Assembly: GCF_040436365.1 (NCBI RefSeq)
Contig: NZ_AP026369.1
Span: 741,001 to 805,000, forward strand
DNA: 64,000 nucleotides
Direction of reading: 5' to 3'
DNA from: Hydrogenimonas sp. SS33
Lineage (GTDB): Bacteria > Campylobacterota > Campylobacteria > Campylobacterales > Hydrogenimonadaceae
A model generated the notes under the pieces. That model had not been told where the DNA came from, made no database searches, and saw nothing but the letters and a program-made list of their open reading frames with translations. Shown here piece after piece: positions 17,659 to 25,484 of the stretch (its first letter is position 1; the number at the start of each line of letters is the position of its first letter). The translations under genes and the position numbers were made by a program.

Positions 17659-17753
17659 GTTATTGGTCTATTGGTTATTGGTGTATTGGTGGGCGCTTCG
17701 CGCCTCCACATCCGTTCACCGTTCACCGTTCACTGTTCACTGTTTACTGTTTA
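17659..17753. repeat. Heptamer-repeat/hairpin composite element
   Basis: Plus strand: four 7-8-bp units ending ATTGG (17659-17689), a hairpin GGCGC-TTC-GCGCC (17692-17704), then six exactly phased 7-bp units at 17712-17753: CCGTTCA three times, CTGTTCA once, CTGTTTA twice. The array ends one base from the TAA stop of the large-subunit gene. It fills the only real gap in the Hyf-like operon. Confidence 0.8.
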
Positions 17754-17754
17754 C

Positions 17755-19122
17755 TTATAAGTCGTTTCCCGCATAACTCAAATCACAGCTTTTGTTGATG
17801 AGCGGGAAATCGGCGATGATGTTGCCCGGCATCATCAGATGCAGCGCCTGCCAGTTGACGAAGCCGGGGTCGCGGGCGAAGAAGCGCTCGATTTTGCCCC
17901 CTTTCAGCTCCACCGTCATGTAAAGCTCGCCCAGGGAGCTTTCGACGAAGGCTTCGTAGCGCCCATCTTCGGCTTCGCCGGGCGTCAGGGCCGCCGCCTC
18001 CTCTTCCAGGAAGTTGCGCATCATCGCGATGCTGTTTTCAACCTCCGCCAGCCGCACTTTGAAGCGCGCGCCCACGTCGCCGTAGGCCTGGGTCTGCATC
18101 TTAAAACCGTGCTCGATATAGAAAGGATTGAGCCGAACATCCACCGGCACGCCGCAGGCGCGGGCGACGACGCCGACGCAGTCATATTTCACCGCCTTTT
18201 CGTGCCTGAGCCGCCCCGTGGTGTCGAAACGGTCCCACAACGAGGGGATGTCCATGATCCACTCTTTGAACCACACCGCCTCGTTTGCCATCCGCTCCAG
18301 CCATGCCGCGACGCCCTGCGTTTCGATGCGCGGTTTCTCCCACTTTACGGCGCCGAATCCGAAGCGGTGCCCCGTCAGCGCCGCCATCATCCGCCGCCCC
18401 TCTTCGGCGATTCTCGACGCGTAGGCCAGTGCCGCGCCGAAACCGGCGTCGTTGGGAATGAACCCCAGATCGGTCCAGTGGTGGATGAACCGCTCCAGCT
18501 CCAGCAAAAAGGCGTGGTAGCGGCGTAGCGGCAACGGCATCTCCGCCCCCGCCGCCTGCGCGGCGATCTGCTGCCAGGCGATCTGGTAGGCCACGCTTTC
18601 GTTGCCGCTGATGCGCTCGATGACGGGTTTGGCCTCGTCCAGGGTCATACCTTCCACCATCTTTTCGATGCCGCGGTATTTGTAGAAGTGGCGCACCTCC
18701 TGATGGAGCATATCCTCCCCCGCCTGGGAGAAGTGGAAATGGCCCGGCTCGATGATCCCCGCGTGAATGGGCCCCACCGCCACTTCGAAAACCCCGTCGC
18801 CGCCTACGGCTTCGAACTTGTAGGAGGTGAAATCGGCGAAGTCGAGGGCCGTTTGGGTAAACTCTTTTCGCATCGGATGGACCCCTTTGGGAAAGCGCTC
18901 GTGATGCACCAGGGGGCGGTTGTCGAAGGCCCCTTCGATTTTGATGCCGAAATCGTCATGCATTTTGCGCTCGAACCAGATGGCGGAAGGGTGAAAGGTG
19001 GCGATGGTGTCGACACAGGGGTTTTGCCGATCCAGCATGACCGATTCACTCTTTTCATCGTAGCGGGTCACCACTTCCAGGCCCTCTTGGCGTTCCACGG
19101 CGTAGCGGGCGATCAGTCTCAT
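17755..19122 (-). CDS. Hydrogenase-4/complex I-type large subunit (HyfG-like) without canonical Ni-Fe ligands
   Basis: 455 aa. An N-terminal NuoC-like part leads into a NuoD/HycE-like domain with GPIHAGIIEPGHFHF near 117-131 and YRGIEK near 149. Where group 4 hydrogenases have RxCGxC there is RISGN (170-174). Where they have DPCxxC near the C-terminus there is NKSCDLSYAGNDL, with a single Cys at 446. A Ni-Fe site of the normal kind is therefore not possible. It matches energy-converting hydrogenase-related (Ehr-type) complexes. ATG overlaps the upstream gene stop. Confidence 0.88.
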   Translation of the reverse strand: MRLIARYAVERQEGLEVVTRYDEKSESVMLDRQNPCVDTIATFHPSAIWFERKMHDDFGIKIEGAFDNRPLVHHERFPKGVHPMRKEFTQTALDFADFTSYKFEAVGGDGVFEVAVGPIHAGIIEPGHFHFSQAGEDMLHQEVRHFYKYRGIEKMVEGMTLDEAKPVIERISGNESVAYQIAWQQIAAQAAGAEMPLPLRRYHAFLLELERFIHHWTDLGFIPNDAGFGAALAYASRIAEEGRRMMAALTGHRFGFGAVKWEKPRIETQGVAAWLERMANEAVWFKEWIMDIPSLWDRFDTTGRLRHEKAVKYDCVGVVARACGVPVDVRLNPFYIEHGFKMQTQAYGDVGARFKVRLAEVENSIAMMRNFLEEEAAALTPGEAEDGRYEAFVESSLGELYMTVELKGGKIERFFARDPGFVNWQALHLMMPGNIIADFPLINKSCDLSYAGNDL

Positions 19123-20534
19123 GCCACACTCCTTAAAAAGGCCATGCCCGAAGGCGTCAGCAGCATTACCAGCGCCGCGGCAAAAAGCAGCAGCGCCCAC
19201 AGCTCGCTGGCGTAGACCTCTTTTTCGACGGTCTCGCCTTCGTATTTCATGGACTGGTAGACGGCGACGAAGCGGTAGAAGATGACCGAAAGCAGCACCA
19301 GCAGCAGGCCGATCGCCCCGATCATCGCCAGCAAATGGTGGGTCTGCTTCGCCGCGTCGATCATGGCGCCGAAGCCGTAGAGCTCCGAAAAGAACATGGG
19401 ACTCGGCGGCAGGGAGATGACCGCCAGCATGAAAAGCGACACCAGAAACCAAAAGAGCGTCCCCTTCACACCCTTGTAGCCCCGAAGCGCCCCGGCGATG
19501 TGGTAGCGCCCCTGGGACTCCAGCACCCCGGTGGAGAGAAAGAGCGCCGGTTTCAAAAAGGCGTGGGCGCCGAAGTGCAGCAGCGCCGCGAAGGTGCCGC
19601 CGCTGACCCAAAAAAGCGCGATGAGCGCCATATGCTCGATGCCGGAGAGCGAAAAGAGGCGCATGAAATCTTTGGAACGGTAGATGAGAAAGGCGACGAT
19701 GAAGAGTGTCAGCAGCGCATAGACGAAGACGAAGAAAAAGAGGTGGGCATGGTTGACACTGTCGGCGATGCGGCTGAAGCGGAAAAAGCCCACCATCACG
19801 GCACTCTCCAAAATGCCGCTGAAAAGTGCCGCCACGGGGTAGAAGGAGGCCCGCTCGATGTTGGCGAGCCACAGGTTCATCGGGAAAAAGCCCATCTTGA
19901 CGAACATCCCCACCGTCACGATGGCAAAGCCCATCTCGAAAAGAAACGGCGCGCGGATGACGCCGCTGCGGCTCTGCAGCGCGCTGAAGAGCATCGCATC
20001 CTCCCCCAGCGCCGGCTTGGCGGAGGCGTAGATGAGAATGATGCCGAAAAGCACCAGCGAAATGGCGATGGCGCCGACGATCATGTAGTTCCACGCCTCC
20101 TTGTGGGCCGCCGGGGTGTGGTTGGTTTTGATCATGTAGACCGTCGAGAGGGTCGCCATCTCCAGGCCGATCCAGTAGATGCCCATATGGTTGGCGAGGA
20201 TGGAGAAGATGAGGCCGACCCAAAAGAGTGCGAAGAAGCGGTAGAAGCGGCGATAGGCCCTCTCGGTGACCGTGACATGCTTTTGCAGCGTCAGAAGCGC
20301 CAGGGTTACCCCGATGCCGACGATGGAGCTGACCAGAAGGATGTAGGTGTTCAGGTCGTCCGCCACCAGGTAGTCGCGCCACAGGGCGTAGGGTTTGGGA
20401 AGGCGGAAGAGCTCCACGATGGGCACCAGGATGGCCACCGACGTGGCGGGCAGCAGACGCCGGGCGTTGGGGGTGCGCCAGAAGCTGGCGGCGAACATGA
20501 TGAGCGCAGGCAGCAGCAAGACGGTGAGCATCAT
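19119..20534 (-). CDS. Proton-pumping membrane subunit, HyfF/NuoN-like
   Basis: 471 aa polytopic protein with about 14 membrane helices and the proton-conducting antiporter pattern. It contains conserved charged residues within helices, such as GLEMATLS and KMGFFP, and the helix-breaking HFGAHAFLKPALF region. It is one of two antiporter-like subunits in the cluster. Overlaps both neighbours by 4 bases (ATGA). Confidence 0.88.
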   Translation of the reverse strand: MMLTVLLLPALIMFAASFWRTPNARRLLPATSVAILVPIVELFRLPKPYALWRDYLVADDLNTYILLVSSIVGIGVTLALLTLQKHVTVTERAYRRFYRFFALFWVGLIFSILANHMGIYWIGLEMATLSTVYMIKTNHTPAAHKEAWNYMIVGAIAISLVLFGIILIYASAKPALGEDAMLFSALQSRSGVIRAPFLFEMGFAIVTVGMFVKMGFFPMNLWLANIERASFYPVAALFSGILESAVMVGFFRFSRIADSVNHAHLFFFVFVYALLTLFIVAFLIYRSKDFMRLFSLSGIEHMALIALFWVSGGTFAALLHFGAHAFLKPALFLSTGVLESQGRYHIAGALRGYKGVKGTLFWFLVSLFMLAVISLPPSPMFFSELYGFGAMIDAAKQTHHLLAMIGAIGLLLVLLSVIFYRFVAVYQSMKYEGETVEKEVYASELWALLLFAAALVMLLTPSGMAFLRSVA

Positions 20535-21124
20535 GACGCGGCCTCCTCATGGCGAAGCAAAAGGTTGATGACGACGATGGCCATGAGCAGGTCGAAGAAG
20601 ATCCCCAGCTCCACCAGCATCGGCATCCCTTCCGTCGCCGTCGTTCCCAGTAGAAAGAGGGCGTTTTCCATCATCAAAAAGCCGACGATCTTGGGGGCGA
20701 TGTTGGTGTGCTCCATCATCAGCAGCAGCGCCAGAAAGAGCGAGGAGATACTGATGGCCACATTGTTGGCGTTGGCGGCGACCATGTGGCTGATGGGTTC
20801 GGCAAGATAGAAGGTAAAGACCAGAATCGCGGGCACCAGCATGATGGCGTACTGGGTCTTGATGTTGGGGGTGATCTGGCGCCGCAGGCCGAAGCGGCGG
20901 GAAAGGTACTTGAGCACCCAGGGGATCAGCCCCCCTTTCAAAACCAGCGTCGCCGCGCCGGTTAAAAGCATGGCGCCGTCATCCAGGCGGCTTCCGATGA
21001 GCAGGGCCAGCGCCCCCAGGGTCAGGGAGTTGAGCGAATACCACATCAAAAGCCGGTAGAGCCTCGTCGTAAAAAGCGCGATAATCAGCGTCGCGAGAAA
21101 GAGGCCGATGAGAAAATTTTCCAT
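20531..21124 (-). CDS. Membrane subunit HyfE-like
   Basis: 197 aa with about six membrane helices. The C-terminal half resembles NuoK (NIAPKIVGFLMMENALFLLG, with a membrane-embedded Glu) as expected for HyfE. It starts one base after the hyfC-like stop. Role: part of the ion-translocating membrane arm. Confidence 0.85.
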   Translation of the reverse strand: MENFLIGLFLATLIIALFTTRLYRLLMWYSLNSLTLGALALLIGSRLDDGAMLLTGAATLVLKGGLIPWVLKYLSRRFGLRRQITPNIKTQYAIMLVPAILVFTFYLAEPISHMVAANANNVAISISSLFLALLLMMEHTNIAPKIVGFLMMENALFLLGTTATEGMPMLVELGIFFDLLMAIVVINLLLRHEEAAS

Positions 21125-21125
21125 G

Positions 21126-22046
21126 TCAGGCTCCCAGTACGTAGAAGGTGATGAGCGACAAAAACGCGAAGACGATGGCGATGCCCAGCAGGTTGGGCAC
21201 TTTAAAAAGGCGCAGTTTGGCGGTGTTGACCTCCACCAGCGCCACCGCCGCCGCCACGAGGAAGAGTTTGAGCACGAAAACGCCCAGGGCCGCCGGCGCG
21301 GGCAGGTCCAGCCCGAAAGGCATGAAGAGGGAGGCGAAGAGGGAGGCGAAGATGACGAACTTCACCGACGCCGCCGTCTCGACGATGGCCAGGTAGACCC
21401 CCGTGATGTCCAGGATCATCGCTTCGTGCACCATCGTCAGCTCCAGGTGGGTTTCGGGGTTGTCCACCGGAATGCGCCCGTTTTCGGCGATGAGGAGGAT
21501 GAAGAAGCTGATGGCGGCGAAGAGATAGCTGGCCATATGCGCTTTGGGGAAGTGGTGCGCCAGGTTGACCCCCGCCTGGCCGACCCCCAGGTCGCCCGCC
21601 ATCAACGAGACGCTGAAGATCGTCAGCACCATCGCAGGCTCCACCAGCGCGGCGATGAAGGCTTCACGGCTGGACCCCATCCCCCCGAAACTGCTGGCGC
21701 CATCCAGCCCCAGAAGCATCAGGAAAAAGGCCGAGAGGGCGATGAGCCCGGTCAGGGTAAAAGCGTCGACAAAGCTGACGTAGTAGGCCCCTTTGGCCGC
21801 CGGCGGCAGAAAGAGCAGCGCCACCAGCAGGGGGGAGAGGACGAGAAAGGGGGCGGTGCGGGTGACGAGGCTCGCTTCATGGCTAATAAGGGTCTCTTTT
21901 GCCAACAGCTTGGAAAAGTCCCGGTAGCCCTGCAGCAGCGAAACAGGCCGCTTGAAGAGCAGCCACATCTTCAGCGCCTTCATGAAACTCATCAGAATCG
22001 GCGCGACCAAAAGCAGCAGAAGCAGCGTCAGTAGATAGAGGATCAT
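21126..22046 (-). CDS. Membrane subunit HyfC/NuoH-like
   Basis: 306 aa, eight or so membrane helices. The NuoH hallmark of the quinone-site loop is visible (LLFKRPVSLLQGYRDFSKLL, and AENGRIPVDNPETHLEL near the middle). In this family the subunit connects the Fe-S small subunit to the antiporter-like subunits. Overlaps the hyfB-like gene by 4 bases. Confidence 0.9.
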   Translation of the reverse strand: MILYLLTLLLLLLVAPILMSFMKALKMWLLFKRPVSLLQGYRDFSKLLAKETLISHEASLVTRTAPFLVLSPLLVALLFLPPAAKGAYYVSFVDAFTLTGLIALSAFFLMLLGLDGASSFGGMGSSREAFIAALVEPAMVLTIFSVSLMAGDLGVGQAGVNLAHHFPKAHMASYLFAAISFFILLIAENGRIPVDNPETHLELTMVHEAMILDITGVYLAIVETAASVKFVIFASLFASLFMPFGLDLPAPAALGVFVLKLFLVAAAVALVEVNTAKLRLFKVPNLLGIAIVFAFLSLITFYVLGA

Positions 22047-23926
22047 GATTTGTCTCCGATAATCAGGACTTTGATGGAGATGATCATCACCGCCGACTCC
22101 AGGGCGAAGGTGGCCCAGCTGAACTGGTGGGCGAAGATGCGGTAGCTGAAGAGCACCAGCAGCATCAGGTTGAAGATCATCGCCGCATAGCGGGTCTGCT
22201 CGAAGTGGGCCAGGCGGTAGACCCAGTAGCTGATGCGGTTGGCCAGTGCCGCCGCCCCGGCGTAGAGGGAGCGCTCGAAAAGGGGTTTAACATGCACGTC
22301 GTAGCTGGAGCGGTCGAACTTGGTGGCGTGGCCCGCCAGCGTCTCTTTCACGAAATGCTCTTCGGGGCGGTAGAGCCAGTTGAAAAAGCGCCGGATGGGT
22401 CCCGCGAAACCGGTGGCGGAGTACTGGGTGCGCGCGCCGGTGCGGTAGCCGCAGGCCCAGGTGCGGTGGAGGCGCTCTTTGACGCCCAGCGCCCTATAGC
22501 CGAACCAGAGCAGCGCCGTGATGAGAAGCAGCGCCGCCAGCAAAATCACGGGGGAAACCACCCCGCCGTGCACCCCCACCGAGTGCATGTGCCAGACCCC
22601 TTCGGGGAAGATCGCCTTGTAGACGCTCGCATGCCCCAGCCCCGTCAATGCCCTGTCGAAGAGGGAGATAAAGGCCGGCGCGAAAAGCATCAGTGACACG
22701 ACCACCCCCGCCATCAGCAGCATGCCGGTTCGCATGGCGGCGTTGACCTCTTTGGCGTGGCGGGCGTTGGCGCTGCGGTGCAGGCCCAGGAAGGTGATGC
22801 CGTAGGCTTTGACGAAGCAGGCGATCGCCAGGCCGCCGGTGAGTGCCAGGGCGAAGACGGCGAAGGGGATGGCCAGTTTCAAAGACATGTTGTCGATGGC
22901 GTGTGACCCCAGCATGCTCTGGAAAATCATCCATTCGCTCAAAAAGCCGTTGGTGGGCGGCAGGGCCGAAATGGAGACCGACGCCAATAGAAAGGTCAGC
23001 GCCGTGACGGGCATGGTTTTCATGAGCCCGCCGTATTTCTCGATGTTTTTGGTGTGGGTTTCGTGCAGCACGCTGCCCGCCCCCATAAAGAGCAGTGACT
23101 TGAAACTCATATGGTTGAAGGTGTGAAAAAGCGCCGCGATGAAAGCGAAGCCCGCCAGCAGGGGCAGCTGCAGCGCATCGAAGATCATCCCCATCCCGAA
23201 GCCGATGAGAATGATGCCGATATTCTCGATGGAGTGGTTGGCCAGCAGCGCCTTGATGTCGTGCTCGCTCAGGGCGTAGAGCACCCCGATCAGAGAAGAG
23301 AGCGCCCCGATGACCAGAATCAGCACCCCCCACTCCATCGGCCAGGGGTAGAGGACGTCAAAGAGGAAGCGGAACATCCCGTAGATGGCCACTTTGAGCA
23401 TCACGCCGCTCATCAGCGCCGAAACGGGGCTGGGGGCCGCCGGGTGGGCGTAGGGGAGCCACACATGCAGCGGCACGGCGCCGGCTTTGCTCAAAAAGCC
23501 CAGAATCAGGAAGAAAAAGAGCAGCGTCGGGTAGGCAAAAGCGTGGGCGACGCTATGCATCGCGCCAAATCCCGCCTCCAGGTCCCCGTCGGTGACGATG
23601 AGAAAGAAAAGCAGCAGAAAAACGAAACCGAAATGGGTCATGAAGAAATAGAAACGCGCCGCGTCGATCGTACTTTTCTCCTTCGCCTCGGTCAGAATGA
23701 GCTGCCAGCTCGTAAGGCTCATCAACTCCCAAAAGAGCAGAAAGAGCAGCGCGTTTCCCGCCGTCACGACCCCAAGCATCGAGAGGATAAAGGCGAAGTA
23801 GTGAACGAGATAGTGGGCCTTGCGCTCGATGTGGGGCAGATAGCCGAACGAATAGAAGAGATTGGGTACGGCACCCAGCAGAATCAGAAAAACGAAAACA
23901 AGAGAGAGGGTATCGAATACGAACAT
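22043..23926 (-). CDS. Proton-pumping membrane subunit, HyfB/NuoL-like
   Basis: 627 aa, about 15 membrane helices, with the antiporter core (FWELMSLTSWQLI, SKAGAVPLHVWLPYAHPAAPSPVSALMSG split over the middle, HTFNHMSFKSLLFMG). First gene of a six-gene set B-C-E-F-G-I. No HyfA or HyfH ferredoxin-type subunits and no HyfD or HyfJ are present. The ATG at 23926 follows GGAGTCATTCGT; an in-frame GTG 6 codons upstream has no such site. Confidence 0.88.
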   Translation of the reverse strand: MFVFDTLSLVFVFLILLGAVPNLFYSFGYLPHIERKAHYLVHYFAFILSMLGVVTAGNALLFLLFWELMSLTSWQLILTEAKEKSTIDAARFYFFMTHFGFVFLLLFFLIVTDGDLEAGFGAMHSVAHAFAYPTLLFFFLILGFLSKAGAVPLHVWLPYAHPAAPSPVSALMSGVMLKVAIYGMFRFLFDVLYPWPMEWGVLILVIGALSSLIGVLYALSEHDIKALLANHSIENIGIILIGFGMGMIFDALQLPLLAGFAFIAALFHTFNHMSFKSLLFMGAGSVLHETHTKNIEKYGGLMKTMPVTALTFLLASVSISALPPTNGFLSEWMIFQSMLGSHAIDNMSLKLAIPFAVFALALTGGLAIACFVKAYGITFLGLHRSANARHAKEVNAAMRTGMLLMAGVVVSLMLFAPAFISLFDRALTGLGHASVYKAIFPEGVWHMHSVGVHGGVVSPVILLAALLLITALLWFGYRALGVKERLHRTWACGYRTGARTQYSATGFAGPIRRFFNWLYRPEEHFVKETLAGHATKFDRSSYDVHVKPLFERSLYAGAAALANRISYWVYRLAHFEQTRYAAMIFNLMLLVLFSYRIFAHQFSWATFALESAVMIISIKVLIIGDKS

Positions 23927-24015
23927 ACGAATGACTCCGAACACGACAGATTCACGTTCGGCGGCGGTGCCGTCGGACAGTTTAAAAAATTAAAGGAAGA
24001 TAAATCAGATGGGGA

Positions 24016-24044
24016 ATTGTATAGAAAAATTGTTTAAATACTGG
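24016..24044 (-). promoter_or_regulatory. Possible promoter of the Hyf-like operon
   Basis: Minus strand: TACAAT at 24016-24021 within TATACAAT, with TTTAAA-like sequence about 17 bases upstream, roughly 90 bases before the first ATG and just downstream of the gap terminator. Confidence 0.35.
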
Positions 24045-24054
24045 TAAAACATCA

Positions 24055-24087
24055 GTAACCCTGCATAAGAAAATGATGCAGGGTTAC
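24055..24087 (-). terminator. Terminator hairpin after gap
   Basis: Perfect 12-base stem GTAACCCTGCAT (24055-24066) with its complement at 24076-24087 and a 9-base loop, 22 bases after the gap stop. The following T-tract is weak (TGATGTTTT). Confidence 0.65.
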
Positions 24088-24108
24088 CAAAGGGCACCTC
24101 TAAAAGCG

Positions 24109-25101
24109 TCAGTGTGTCGCAACGAAGTGCATCATGTCGACGAGGCGGCAACTGTAACCCCACTCGTTGTCGTACCAGGCAACCACTTTGGCAGTCTTTT
24201 CACCCACGACGCGGGTCAGGTCGGGGACGAAGATGGCGCTGTACTCGCAGCCGACAAAGTCGCGGGAGACCCGTTTGTCGTGGTCGACGAGAATCATCTT
24301 GCCAAGCTTTCCGGCCGCTTCATCGAAGGCGGCGTTGATTGCCTCTTCACTCACCGCCTTTTTCAGGTTGACCGTCAGGTCCACAACAGAGACGTCGGGG
24401 GTCGGAACGCGGATAGCAAAACCGTTAAGCTGCCCTTTGAGATGGGGCATGACGAGGCCGATCGCTTTGGCGGCGCCGGTAGAGGTGGGAATCATATTCT
24501 CCGCGGCGGCACGGGCGCGGCGGAAATCCTTTTTATGTTTCACATCCAGTAGTTTCTGGTCGTTGGTATAGGAGTGGATGGTCGTCATCAGGCCGTTTTC
24601 GATGCCAAAAGTGTCATCGAGCACTTTACAGACGGGGGCGAGGCAGTTGGTGGTACAGGAGGCGTTGGAAATGACCGCCTGGCCCGCATAGGTGTCGGTG
24701 TTGATTCCCATGACGAAGGTCGGGGTGTCATCTTTGGCCGGCGCACTCATGACGACCTTCCTGACGCTCCCTTTCAGATGCTGGCCTGCCAGTTCCGTCG
24801 TCAGGAAAACGCCGGTACACTCGGCGACCACTTCAGCACCGACACTGCCGAAGTCGAGCTTCTGCGGGTCGCGTTCGCTGAACATCTTCACCGGTTTTCC
24901 GGCGATCTCGATGGTCTCCTCGTCGATCACTTTCGCGTCGATGCCGCGATGCACACTGTCATACTTCAAAAGGTATTCCAGCATCTCCGGTTTGGCTGTG
25001 GTGTTGAGTGCCACAAGCTCCATATCGTCATGCTCCATGACGATCTTGATAACGCAAAGTCCAATGCGTCCCGTTCCGTTAACGGCCACTTTGACTGCCA
25101 T
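24109..25101 (-). CDS. gap: Glyceraldehyde-3-phosphate dehydrogenase
   Basis: 330 aa. NAD-binding start [15 protein letters not shown], catalytic Cys in [12 protein letters not shown] near residue 150, GAAKAIG and [11 protein letters not shown] motifs. Catalyses phosphorylating oxidation of glyceraldehyde 3-phosphate in glycolysis or the reverse in gluconeogenesis. Single-gene unit with its own promoter (25131-25158) and terminator (24055-24087). The first motif has NGTGRIG rather than NGFGRIG, a mild variation. Confidence 0.97.
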   Translation of the reverse strand: MAVKVAVNGTGRIGLCVIKIVMEHDDMELVALNTTAKPEMLEYLLKYDSVHRGIDAKVIDEETIEIAGKPVKMFSERDPQKLDFGSVGAEVVAECTGVFLTTELAGQHLKGSVRKVVMSAPAKDDTPTFVMGINTDTYAGQAVISNASCTTNCLAPVCKVLDDTFGIENGLMTTIHSYTNDQKLLDVKHKKDFRRARAAAENMIPTSTGAAKAIGLVMPHLKGQLNGFAIRVPTPDVSVVDLTVNLKKAVSEEAINAAFDEAAGKLGKMILVDHDKRVSRDFVGCEYSAIFVPDLTRVVGEKTAKVVAWYDNEWGYSCRLVDMMHFVATH

Positions 25102-25130
25102 ATCTTCTCCTTCTGTGAATGTTTGTTGAG

Positions 25131-25158
25131 ATTATAACTCAATCGGCTTACAGAACAA
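25131..25158 (-). promoter_or_regulatory. Promoter of gap
   Basis: Minus strand: TATAAT at 25131-25136, TTGTTC at 25153-25158, spacer 16 bases, about 30 bases before the ATG. The perfect GAGAAGT array begins 22 bases further upstream. Confidence 0.6.
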
Positions 25159-25180
25159 CTTACTTCGAATGTTAGTCGGT

Positions 25181-25307
25181 GAGAAGTGAGAAGTGAGAAG
25201 TGAGAAGTGAGAAGTGAGAAGTGAGAAGTGAGAAGTGAGAAGTGAGAAGTGAGAAGTGAGAAGTGAGAAGTGAGAAGTGAGAAGTGAGAAGTATCAGCGA
25301 AGCTGAT
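25181..25307. repeat. Sixteen perfect GAGAAGT repeats plus hairpin
   Basis: GAGAAGT is repeated 16 times without a mismatch from 25181 to 25292 (112 bases). It is immediately followed by the hairpin ATCAGC-GAA-GCTGAT (25293-25307). The array lies in the 368-base spacer between gap and ackA, close upstream of the gap promoter. Perfect identity implies recent expansion and likely copy-number variation. Confidence 0.95.
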
Positions 25308-25356
25308 TTGAAATAGCTTGTCAAGGGTTTGCATCAATTCTACGCAATTTTAAACC

Positions 25357-25369
25357 GAGAATCATTCTC
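25357..25369. promoter_or_regulatory. Fur-box-like palindrome
   Basis: GAGAAT-C-ATTCTC is a perfect 6-1-6 palindrome with the look of a Fur half-site pair. It lies between the two repeat blocks of the gap-ackA spacer, about 255 bases before gap. No promoter could be tied to it, so its role is uncertain. Confidence 0.3.
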
Positions 25370-25376
25370 AACGCGC

Positions 25377-25484
25377 CCCAATGCCCAATGCCCAATGCCC
25401 AATGCCCAAAAACTGACATCAAAGAGGGGCGAAGCCCCGTTCTAACGACTGACGAGCAACGACCAACGACTAACGACCAATAAC
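25377..25484. repeat. Second heptamer-repeat/hairpin element, overlapping the ackA stop
   Basis: CCCAATG four times (25377-25404) plus a decayed copy, a hairpin GGGGC-GAA-GCCCC (25426-25438), then six phased units of the TAACGAC/CAACGAC type (25443-25484). The ackA stop codon at 25470-25472 and its last codons (VIGR) lie inside the second array. Confidence 0.85.

Noticed and set aside
17755..20550. A 931-residue reading of the Hyf-like large subunit
   Set aside because: Residues before MRLIARY are an out-of-frame shadow of the NuoN-like gene; the ATGA overlap marks the true start.
17132..23926. Functional H2-evolving hydrogenase-4
   Set aside because: The large subunit lacks both Ni-Fe cysteine motifs.
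25181..25292. CRISPR array
   Set aside because: The repeats are 7 bp and directly tandem, with no spacers or cas genes.
25319..25324. TTGACA promoter element on the minus strand in the gap-ackA spacer
   Set aside because: No -10 box at 16-18 bases.
24966..25337. A 123-codon frame with a 7-residue repeat
   Set aside because: It is simply the translation of the GAGAAGT array and part of gap on the wrong frame.
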